Part shown: piece by piece, positions 41,167 through 49,039 of the stretch
How positions within the stretch are numbered: the stretch's first letter is position 1
Layout: the number at the start of each line of letters is the position of its first letter
Origin: Stentor roeselii
Lineage: Eukaryota; Ciliophora; Heterotrichea; Heterotrichida; Stentoridae
Direction: 5' to 3'
DNA length: 64,000 bases
Assembly (NCBI GenBank): GCA_006503475.1
Contig: RSEH01000114.1
Location: 81,452 to 145,451 of the forward strand
The notes under the pieces: generated by a model
Database searches by the model: none
The model's input: only the letters and a program-made list of their open reading frames with translations
What the model was told of the DNA's origin: nothing
Made by a program: the position numbers and the translations under genes

Positions 41167-42654
41167 ATGAAAATCCAAACAAGTACCTCCAAACTTTCCT
41201 TACCAACCCTTCCAACTCAGCCAATAAAAGCAAGAGCCCTTCCAAGCCACAGCATCTCAAAGCCATCAATCTCGACCCTTACGGAGAAAGCGCGTATTCG
41301 AAACTACATCTCTCTCTACTCCTCAACCACTTTAAAGCCATTCTCAAAACAAGCCGACCGAAGCGACCAAGACTTAGAAGAAGTGTCAACACAAGGAAAG
41401 TCTCTGATAAAGCTAAACTCAAAAATCAAGAACATTTCAGAAGTCTCATCAAAGCCAGCAGATGCAACACTTCAAAGGAAATCAAATGACCTTCTTTACG
41501 AAATCCAAAAAGCGAAAAGTGACAAATTAGAGCTAATGCGAGATGTATCGACTTATGAATACGAGTTCAGCGGACAACCTTTTGTATTAGAAAAACTTTC
41601 AGAGATAAAAGACCTGGCTTTTGAAATTCCTGACATTGACTTAAATTCACAGTCTTTGGACCTGTTGTTTGAAAAGGCTTTGAAAGACTGTCTGGATCTC
41701 TCTGAAGTTCGAGGAAAGTTTTCACCGGAAGGTGAAAGTTTTGACGTGAAGCGGTCAGCGTATTCTAAAGCGAAGACGACTTTGTTGAAATGCTCTGTTA
41801 GGATCTCGGAGATTCCATGTGTCGCTCATGTTTTTGGAACTAAATGGTTGGAAGAACTGGAAGTTTCAATCCTGGCACAGTCAAGTTTCGCATTTAAAAA
41901 ATCGATAAAACACAGTATTTTGTCTCTTTATACAACGCAGAAGGAACTTTCAGATATTTTAATCAATGAGGTGCTTTCTAGATTTTACTTTAAATTCTAC
42001 AACTCAGAGAAAACTTTTGAATTGATTTATGACCCTGAACATGGAGAAAGCTTTAAAGTGATTTTTTTTTTCATTAGAGGATTTGGGAAGTGCTTTTTGT
42101 CACTTTCAGTGATTCATGGAAAACTTTACATAGAAGTCATTGAACAAAAGGAAATTTTAGAAGTACCTGTCGAGGTCCTCCAGGTGAAAAATTTGAAAAC
42201 TTTGAAACTTTCAGTCGTGAAGCAAATCGTGAAAGATTTCATCTACTTCGACAAATACACCCGGAGTTTCTACTGGCAAGACGGAAAAGAACTGGAAAAT
42301 GTTTTCAGCTTCAAAGAATCTTCTTCAAACCTACTGAAAGAAGACTACTTGAAAGAACTTCTCACTATGAAAAGCTTTAAAATCATTCAGTCCTTTACAG
42401 TAGAAGTCAACGAGACACAGTTCACAATAGAGCTTCATATCTACAAACAACAGTTAAAACTTGTTTTTTTTTATCTTAATGAAGCTGTCGAAATCCCGCA
42501 AGAGTCTCGGCACTTTAAATTCTTGAATGATTTGCAGTGGTTTGAGTTGAAATCGAGTCCTAAAACGTTTTCGAGAAGTCTTGAATTGAAACAACTCATT
42601 TTTAAGCTGTTCTCGAAACAGATGGGCTCAAAGTTCACTAATGTAAAGTCTTAA
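41167..42654 (+). CDS. Unknown protein, 495 residues
   Basis: I do not recognise this protein. Residues 1-65 are Ser/Thr/Pro-rich and basic, likely disordered. The middle (about 105-250) is helical. The C-terminal half has two similar beta-rich stretches: FYFKFYNSEKTFELIYD... with LSLSVIHGKLYIEVIEQK (about 280-345), and FTVEVNETQFTIELHIYKQQ (about 415-440), possibly a duplicated C2-like or beta-sandwich fold. There is no signal peptide or membrane span. Its stop lies 10 bp before the start of the GBP-like gene on the same strand, with no intron that would fuse them. The first 400 bp are strongly A/C-rich and the rest drifts to G/T. Confidence 0.75.
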   Translation: MKIQTSTSKLSLPTLPTQPIKARALPSHSISKPSISTLTEKARIRNYISLYSSTTLKPFSKQADRSDQDLEEVSTQGKSLIKLNSKIKNISEVSSKPADATLQRKSNDLLYEIQKAKSDKLELMRDVSTYEYEFSGQPFVLEKLSEIKDLAFEIPDIDLNSQSLDLLFEKALKDCLDLSEVRGKFSPEGESFDVKRSAYSKAKTTLLKCSVRISEIPCVAHVFGTKWLEELEVSILAQSSFAFKKSIKHSILSLYTTQKELSDILINEVLSRFYFKFYNSEKTFELIYDPEHGESFKVIFFFIRGFGKCFLSLSVIHGKLYIEVIEQKEILEVPVEVLQVKNLKTLKLSVVKQIVKDFIYFDKYTRSFYWQDGKELENVFSFKESSSNLLKEDYLKELLTMKSFKIIQSFTVEVNETQFTIELHIYKQQLKLVFFYLNEAVEIPQESRHFKFLNDLQWFELKSSPKTFSRSLELKQLIFKLFSKQMGSKFTNVKS

Positions 42655-42664
42655 GGTAAATAAA

Positions 42665-45600
42665 ATGAAAAAAGACTCCTCTTTTCAAAGTCGTGAAGAA
42701 GATCCGATCTCATCGAGGACGGATAGTCCGCTTTCGCTCATAAGCGTCCCTGCGGCTTTTGAGTATGTCGACGAGGCGATTTCACTGCTTTCTTACAATC
42801 CGGTGTCGAAAATATTCACACTCAATGCAGAAGCGCTGGAGTTTTTGAAGTCTCTGGGCAGTCCAGTGTCAGTAATAAGCGTTGCAGGTCTATACAGAAC
42901 AGGAAAATCCTACCTGCTGAACCGTGTCCTACTGAACCGTAAGTCTGGTTTCGGTGTAGGTCCAACAATAAACCCTTGCACGAAAGGAATCTGGCTTTGG
43001 GGCCGTCCTCTAAACGGCAGTCTTCCAGACGGTTCACCCTGCAGCGTAGTGATCGTCGACACTGAAGGTCTAGGTGCTTTAGACCAAGACAGCGACTACG
43101 ACACTCGTGTTTTCAGCCTGGCTGTTCTCATCTCTTCAAGTTTCCTTTACAACTCCGTCGGAACCATCGACGAAGACGCGATTCAGAAGCTGTCACTCGT
43201 CGTCAACCTCACAAAGCACATTCAACTCAAAGCCCGGAATAATGAAGAAGCAGGGTCCGAAGAATACGCGCCTTTTTTCCCTAAGTTCGTTTGGGTCTTA
43301 AGAGACTTTACCTTGAAACTCGTCGATGAAGACGGAGAACCTATCAGTGCAAAGGAATATCTTGAAATCGCTTTAAAGGTGCAAAAAGGATATTCTGATG
43401 TTGCTGAGGAAAAAAATCGAATTCGAAGACTTTTAAAAGAATTCTTCGTTGATCGTGAATGTTTCATGATGGTTCGCCCTGTGAAAGGAGAGGAAAGTCT
43501 TCAGAACTTGGAGAGTAAAGAGTTTGAAGAGCTGAGATATGAATTTGTGGAACAGGTCTTGGCACTTCGAAAAAAAATGCTTACTGGAATCAGCCCGAAG
43601 TGTATGAATGGACGTCCTTTGACGGGGGAAATGCTTGCAACGCTTATTGAAACTTATGTAAATGCCATGAATAAAGGAGCGGTTCCTAGCATTGAAAGCG
43701 CATGGAGCTATATTTGTAAGACTGAATGCGCAAGAGCTCTGCAGGATGCTCAGGAAGTTTATGAAAAAGTTGTCATGAACTCGGTTTCTGCTAAATTTCC
43801 TATGCATGAAGAGGAGCTAAGACTTTTGCATCAGGAAGCGAAAAAACAGGCTTTTGAAGTGTTTAAGGGGAAAGCTGTTGGTGATGATGTTAATTTGGTT
43901 AGGCAGAAGTTGAAGGATATACTTGTGGAAAAGTATGCGAATATTAAAGCTGATAATGAAAGTGAATCGGAAAAAAAATCTTCGATGTTTTTGAGTAATG
44001 CTTATGGGACTATTGATCATAAACTTAGGAATAATGAATACAAAAACTTCTTAGACTTCGAAAAAGACATAAAAAAACTCCAACGTTTCTTCAGAGAGCG
44101 TGGTCCAGAAGGTCCATTCCGCGAAGAAATCCTTCTCGAGTTCTGCCAAAAAAAAATCCTCGACACAGCCGACTACTTCTTAAAAGAGTCCCAAGGAGAG
44201 TTATCCTACCTGGAAGACACCTTCACCGAAAAAGTAAAACTTCTCGAAAGCGATTTAAAAGATTGCAAAGACGAAATGTCTAAAGAAAGAGCCGACTGGC
44301 AACGACGTCTAACATCAGCAGAAAGCGAAAAAACTGAATTTTCCGCAAAAGAAAACAGTCTCAGAGAACAGCTAGCTTCCTTGAAATTCGAAAAAGAAAA
44401 AAACGAAGCCGATTCCCGAAATGCTTTAAAAACCATCAGGACTGAACTCGGAGCACAACTCGAGACTGCAAATTCGAAAGCCTGGGAATTTGAGGAAAAA
44501 ATGAAGGAAATTGAAAGACTTAGTTTACAGAAAGATTCAGAGTTTCAGGAAAAAGCAGCACTTATGGAGCAGAAGGTTAAGTACTTGGAAAGCAACTTGG
44601 AAGAAAGCAGGAGACGTGAAAAAGAGTATTTGAATGAAAGTAGAAATCAGAAAAAAGATCATAGTAGCAGCTTGAAAGATATTCAGGCTAGGTTTGAAGG
44701 ACAGATTAAAACTTTGCAGAGTCGACTTGAAGCTGAAACTGATAGAGTCACTGAACTTGAAAGGGAAATTGAGGAAAAGGATAGAAATTATGAAAGGGAT
44801 AAAAGCTTTTGGGAAGAAAGTGAAGTTAAGTTTAAAACTACTATTGAGGAGAAGACCAATCAGCTCAATTCTTTAACACAGGAGTCGAAGAAGAGAGATA
44901 AAGAGTACTCCAAACAAGAACGAAAAGACCGAAAAGAAGCCGAAGCAAACTCTTCAAAACTTTCAACTCGAATCGAAGACCTCGAAAAAAAGTTAAAATC
45001 TCAAGAAGACTCATCCAAAAAAGAAATCCAAAGACTAAACCAAGAAACCGCAATCCTAACCCAAAAGTTAGAATTTTCAGATCAATACCTTCAAGAAACC
45101 CGTGCACAGCTAGACGAAGAAAGAAAGCAGCACGAAAACATGTTAAAGTCTCTTCACGGTTCATCAGGTCTTTCAACTGACGACCTCGAAGGGCAGTTAG
45201 AAAAGGTCCGACAGCACTACGCAGACGAAACGCGTCTTTTAGAAGAAAAATCAGACTCAACCCGCCGAGATCTCTCTAAACAAATCGAGTCCCTCAGTCA
45301 AAAAAACACTGAACTCGAACTAGAACTTAAATGTCAGACCTCTGAACTTTCTCATAAATTAAACGACTGCCAAACTCAATTATCAGAAGTCACTGAAGAA
45401 CGAAACAAGTTGAAAGACTCTTTAAATGACTTCAAAGGAAAACTTGAAAATTCTTTCACTGAAGCTGAAGCGAAATTAAAGAAAAAAATTAATCAACTTG
45501 AAAGAGAAGTCGAGTCTGAAAAAGGAAAACATGCGGAAGAGGTTAAAACTTTAAATGATCGAAGTGAAAGTTCTTATGCACAGTTGAAAGAGTTTTACGA

Positions 45601-47614
45601 GGCTGAAAAGAAAAGACTTGAAACAAGACTTCAAGATGAGAAGGACAGGGCTGAGAAAAAGTTTAACTTGATGGTTGAGGAATATGATGATAAAATCAGA
45701 AGAGAAGCTGAAGAGTTCGAAGAGGAAATCATGGCAAAAGATGAAGAACTTAGAGATATGGACGCTTATTACAATGATGAAATCAACTCTTTAAGGCATC
45801 AAGCTGGACTTGACTTACAGAAAATAGAATCACTTGAAAAGTACTTGAAAGATAACAAGGATCAAGTCGAAGCTCTTACCAAGGCTCATGCCTTGGCACT
45901 TGAACAGGCTCAAGAAAGAATGAACAGTGAACGTGCCAGTCTCGTTGAAAAAATCGAAAAACTTGCAAATGACTTGGCTGTGAAAGAAAGAGAAGCTGCA
46001 GCTCTTGTCTATAAAAAAGAACAAATAGAAAATCAACTTTCTCATAAAGAATCAGAATTAGAAGACTTGAAGTCTCAGTCAGATAGAGAAAAATCTACAT
46101 TGACAGAAAGAGCTGAGTCGTTAAAACAGCAACTTACACAGGTTTCTGATGAATACATGCAAAAAAGAAATGATTTTAAACGGGAAATGGCTCTAGCACA
46201 ACAAGAAATCGAATTCAAAAATAGAAGCCTTGCTGATCTTGAAAGATCTCTTCATGATACTGAAGATAAGTACAATGAAGCACTTAAAAGTCTTAGAGAT
46301 GAAAGTGGACAAGAACTTTCAGCGACTATTCAGAAGTTGAGTTTAGATAAGGAAAACCTTGAACAAAAGCTAGAACAGAAAAAGAAAGAATTGAAAGACT
46401 TGTCTATTAGTTCTAGTAAACAAATTGGAGCACTTGAAAAGGAAAAAGCTGTTCTTGCTGAGAAGTTGATGTATACTGAGAATAAAGTTAATGATGTTGA
46501 ATCTAGGTATAAACAGGAAATTGAGAATTTGAATGAAAAGCTGAAGGAAAAGAAAGATGCTGAAAGTAGTGATAAGATGTCTGTTCATCTTGAGAATGAA
46601 AGGCTTAAAACTTTAATGCAGGAAATGGAAAAAGAAGTCAATGAAAGAAATTCTGCTAATGAACGTGAAAGACTTTTGTGGGAAAATAAATATAATTTCC
46701 TTATGCAGCAGAGAGATTCAGCTAAGACTGACCTCGCTGAAGCACAGAAGAAGTTTGATATCACTTTGGAACAGATTCAGAAAAAAGGAGCAATTGAAAA
46801 AGAAAAATTGGAGACTAATACTAATACTTTGATTTCATCTATTGAGTCTAGATATACTAATCAAATCAAGGACTTGCAAGAAAACTTCCAAAACCAGATC
46901 TCATCCCTAAACCTAAAAAACAAATCCCTCGACAAAGAACTTCGAACAGTAAAAGAAGAACTAGAACTAGAACGTCGAGGTCGAAACGCGAATTCAGGCA
47001 ACACAGAAAAAAAAATCCAAGAGTTGCAAGATACCGAAAATCGTTTATTAAGCGAAATCGACCTTCTAAAAAAAGACCGTGAGAAGAAAATCGAAGAGCT
47101 TCAAGACACATTAACCTACGAAAAAGAACAACTGAAGGTAAAAATCACAGACCTCGAAAAAAGGGCAAAAGAAGCAGAGCACTTAAAAGGCATGATGTTC
47201 ATCGAGCATGAGAAAGAAAAAGCGAAATGGAACTCAGAACGTGATCATCTCATGTCACAGAAAAATGAAGCTTTGGAAAACCTGGAAAGAGTTGAAAAGA
47301 AAAAAGAAACTCTTCTCAGGGAAAATGAAAAACTTAGAGTTGAAAGGGGAAAAAATCGAAGTCAGGCTGCGGCTTTTATGAGAAGGGGAGAAGCTACTGC
47401 TCAGCAGGAAAAACAAGGAGTTAGTAAGTTGTTTTCACAGGCTGGGATTTCTTTTGAGGACTTTGCTAAGGAGAGGAATGAGGAGGAACAGTCTGGAAGG
47501 GATGCTAATATGGTTAGTCCTGGAATTGGACGACGTGGTACTACTCCGCTTAACTTTAAAGATCGCAAACGAAGCGGACTCGGTTTCGAGAAGTTAGACC
47601 CAAGTAACAATTAG
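42665..47614 (+). CDS. Guanylate-binding-protein-like large GTPase with very long coiled coil
   Basis: The protein has 1649 residues. The N-terminal GB1/RHD3-type GTPase has the P-loop GLYRTGKS (75-82), a switch segment PTINPCTKGIWLWG with the conserved Thr, DTEG (G3) and the GBP-type RD motif (WVLRDF) in place of NKxD. A helical middle domain follows to about 530. Residues about 530-1560 are one almost unbroken Glu/Lys/Arg-rich coiled coil, then a short tail (RRGEATAQQEKQGVSKLFSQAGISFEDFAKER). Animal GBPs are about 600 residues; plant GBPL3 and protist forms also carry extended coils. Family role: GTP-driven assembly on membranes or condensates. No CaaX box. Synonymous composition resets abruptly near 44040, 44895 and 46865. 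Confidence 0.92.
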   Translation: MKKDSSFQSREEDPISSRTDSPLSLISVPAAFEYVDEAISLLSYNPVSKIFTLNAEALEFLKSLGSPVSVISVAGLYRTGKSYLLNRVLLNRKSGFGVGPTINPCTKGIWLWGRPLNGSLPDGSPCSVVIVDTEGLGALDQDSDYDTRVFSLAVLISSSFLYNSVGTIDEDAIQKLSLVVNLTKHIQLKARNNEEAGSEEYAPFFPKFVWVLRDFTLKLVDEDGEPISAKEYLEIALKVQKGYSDVAEEKNRIRRLLKEFFVDRECFMMVRPVKGEESLQNLESKEFEELRYEFVEQVLALRKKMLTGISPKCMNGRPLTGEMLATLIETYVNAMNKGAVPSIESAWSYICKTECARALQDAQEVYEKVVMNSVSAKFPMHEEELRLLHQEAKKQAFEVFKGKAVGDDVNLVRQKLKDILVEKYANIKADNESESEKKSSMFLSNAYGTIDHKLRNNEYKNFLDFEKDIKKLQRFFRERGPEGPFREEILLEFCQKKILDTADYFLKESQGELSYLEDTFTEKVKLLESDLKDCKDEMSKERADWQRRLTSAESEKTEFSAKENSLREQLASLKFEKEKNEADSRNALKTIRTELGAQLETANSKAWEFEEKMKEIERLSLQKDSEFQEKAALMEQKVKYLESNLEESRRREKEYLNESRNQKKDHSSSLKDIQARFEGQIKTLQSRLEAETDRVTELEREIEEKDRNYERDKSFWEESEVKFKTTIEEKTNQLNSLTQESKKRDKEYSKQERKDRKEAEANSSKLSTRIEDLEKKLKSQEDSSKKEIQRLNQETAILTQKLEFSDQYLQETRAQLDEERKQHENMLKSLHGSSGLSTDDLEGQLEKVRQHYADETRLLEEKSDSTRRDLSKQIESLSQKNTELELELKCQTSELSHKLNDCQTQLSEVTEERNKLKDSLNDFKGKLENSFTEAEAKLKKKINQLEREVESEKGKHAEEVKTLNDRSESSYAQLKEFYEAEKKRLETRLQDEKDRAEKKFNLMVEEYDDKIRREAEEFEEEIMAKDEELRDMDAYYNDEINSLRHQAGLDLQKIESLEKYLKDNKDQVEALTKAHALALEQAQERMNSERASLVEKIEKLANDLAVKEREAAALVYKKEQIENQLSHKESELEDLKSQSDREKSTLTERAESLKQQLTQVSDEYMQKRNDFKREMALAQQEIEFKNRSLADLERSLHDTEDKYNEALKSLRDESGQELSATIQKLSLDKENLEQKLEQKKKELKDLSISSSKQIGALEKEKAVLAEKLMYTENKVNDVESRYKQEIENLNEKLKEKKDAESSDKMSVHLENERLKTLMQEMEKEVNERNSANERERLLWENKYNFLMQQRDSAKTDLAEAQKKFDITLEQIQKKGAIEKEKLETNTNTLISSIESRYTNQIKDLQENFQNQISSLNLKNKSLDKELRTVKEELELERRGRNANSGNTEKKIQELQDTENRLLSEIDLLKKDREKKIEELQDTLTYEKEQLKVKITDLEKRAKEAEHLKGMMFIEHEKEKAKWNSERDHLMSQKNEALENLERVEKKKETLLRENEKLRVERGKNRSQAAAFMRRGEATAQQEKQGVSKLFSQAGISFEDFAKERNEEEQSGRDANMVSPGIGRRGTTPLNFKDRKRSGLGFEKLDPSNN

Positions 47615-47619
47615 TTAAA

Positions 47620-48765
47620 TTAAAAGGAATCCAGATTATCCACCTTCACCTCATCACTTAAACCCTGTTCAGACCTACTCCCCTCAATCTCCGCTTCATC
47701 CAAAGGAACAACAGGGATTTCCTCAATTTTAAGATAAACCTTTTGCGGATTTCCGACAATTTCTCCATTTTCCCAATACCCAACTAAACTTTTCCCACTA
47801 GGCCAAATGATACTTCCATATCCTTTGATAGCTCCATCTGCGAACTCGCCTTTATAAATTCTTCCATCATCAAACCGAATGATTCCATTTCCATGTTGTT
47901 TTCCAAGTTTCCAAGACCCTTCATATCTCGCTTCTTTCCTTTTCAAAATACCAAAGCCGGACTCAGTGCCGAATTCGAATTCTCCTGAATAAACAGAAGT
48001 TTTCTTTACAAGAGTCCCGAAGCCTGAGTATTCATCGTTGACCCAGTACCCGGTGTAGACCTTTGAACTTGTCACTTGACGGCCGAGACCTTGTTTCACT
48101 CCATTTTCGAAGTAGCCTTCATAAAGTTGTGATTTATTTAAAAGGACTCCTCTGCCATCGGGTTGGCCATTTTTCATCTCACCTCTGAAAAAATTATCTT
48201 CTTTCAATTCTAACCAGTTAAGTTCTAGAGAAACGTCTTCAGATATCTGCATGTCAGGCTCGAAGTAGTTAAAATTTAGTAATTCTGAACGTTTTGTTAG
48301 GATTTTAATGAATTTTTTTAATATTTCGTCGTCGAAGGTGTTTAGAAGGTCTGAGATTTTTTTACAGTCTTCGGAAAAGCCTTCTTTTCTGAATGGCTTT
48401 CGAAATTTAGTCCAGTTTTTAGAGGAAATTAAAATTTTTGATTGCATTTTTTTGTTGTATCTCTCGATTTTCTCTTTTTCGTATTTGATTTGTTGTAGTT
48501 TTTCTGATTTTTTAAAGTTTTTCATTACTTTAGAGTAGTCTTTTGGGTGAGATTGAAGTGCCAGTTGTTTCTTGATTTCTTGAACTTTTAACTCGAGTTC
48601 TCGCACTGACTCGCAGATTTTAGATGATTTGAATGGCTTTGATTTTTTGGGCTTGCTTGCTTTTGTTGATGTGTTTGCTTCGGGGGATTGGCTGTGGGAA
48701 TGCGGGTTTTGGGTTAGGTCGTATACTTCATTAGAACCTTTCGATGACGATTTTTGTTTTTCCAT
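47620..48765 (-). CDS. MORN-repeat protein
   Basis: The protein has 381 residues. The first 60 are Ser/Lys-rich and disordered; residues about 50-110 form a helix (ELKVQEIKKQLALQ). At least six MORN repeats follow from about 185 (GQPDGRGVLLNKSQLYEGYF, NGVKQGLGRQV, YTGYWVNDEYSGFGTLV, YSGEFEFGTESGFGILK, YEGSWKLGKQHGNGIIRF, YKGEFADGAIKGYGSIIWPSG). The tail is acidic. MORN proteins shape or anchor membranes and cytoskeleton (basal bodies, cortex) in protists. Its stop is 5 bp from the convergent GBP-like stop, so the transcripts must overlap or end within a few bases. Confidence 0.9.
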   Translation of the reverse strand: MEKQKSSSKGSNEVYDLTQNPHSHSQSPEANTSTKASKPKKSKPFKSSKICESVRELELKVQEIKKQLALQSHPKDYSKVMKNFKKSEKLQQIKYEKEKIERYNKKMQSKILISSKNWTKFRKPFRKEGFSEDCKKISDLLNTFDDEILKKFIKILTKRSELLNFNYFEPDMQISEDVSLELNWLELKEDNFFRGEMKNGQPDGRGVLLNKSQLYEGYFENGVKQGLGRQVTSSKVYTGYWVNDEYSGFGTLVKKTSVYSGEFEFGTESGFGILKRKEARYEGSWKLGKQHGNGIIRFDDGRIYKGEFADGAIKGYGSIIWPSGKSLVGYWENGEIVGNPQKVYLKIEEIPVVPLDEAEIEGSRSEQGLSDEVKVDNLDSF

Positions 48766-49039
48766 TTAATGATTATAGGTAGGGTAAGAATAGTAATAAT
48801 GAACTTTTGATTGAAGGATATTATTGAAATTTTAGAGGATTTAAAATGAATCGTTAAAAATAGCTTTAAATTTTCATGTAAACCTCTTTTCTATATTATA
48901 TTGAATAATAAATAAATATAAATAAAAAAGATTTCATCAAAGTGACAAGATTTGTAAACCTTAATAATGATAACCTATTATTATTCCAAATAAATTTCTC
49001 TCTGAATAACCCATCTATTCATCTAGCATTTCAACAAAT

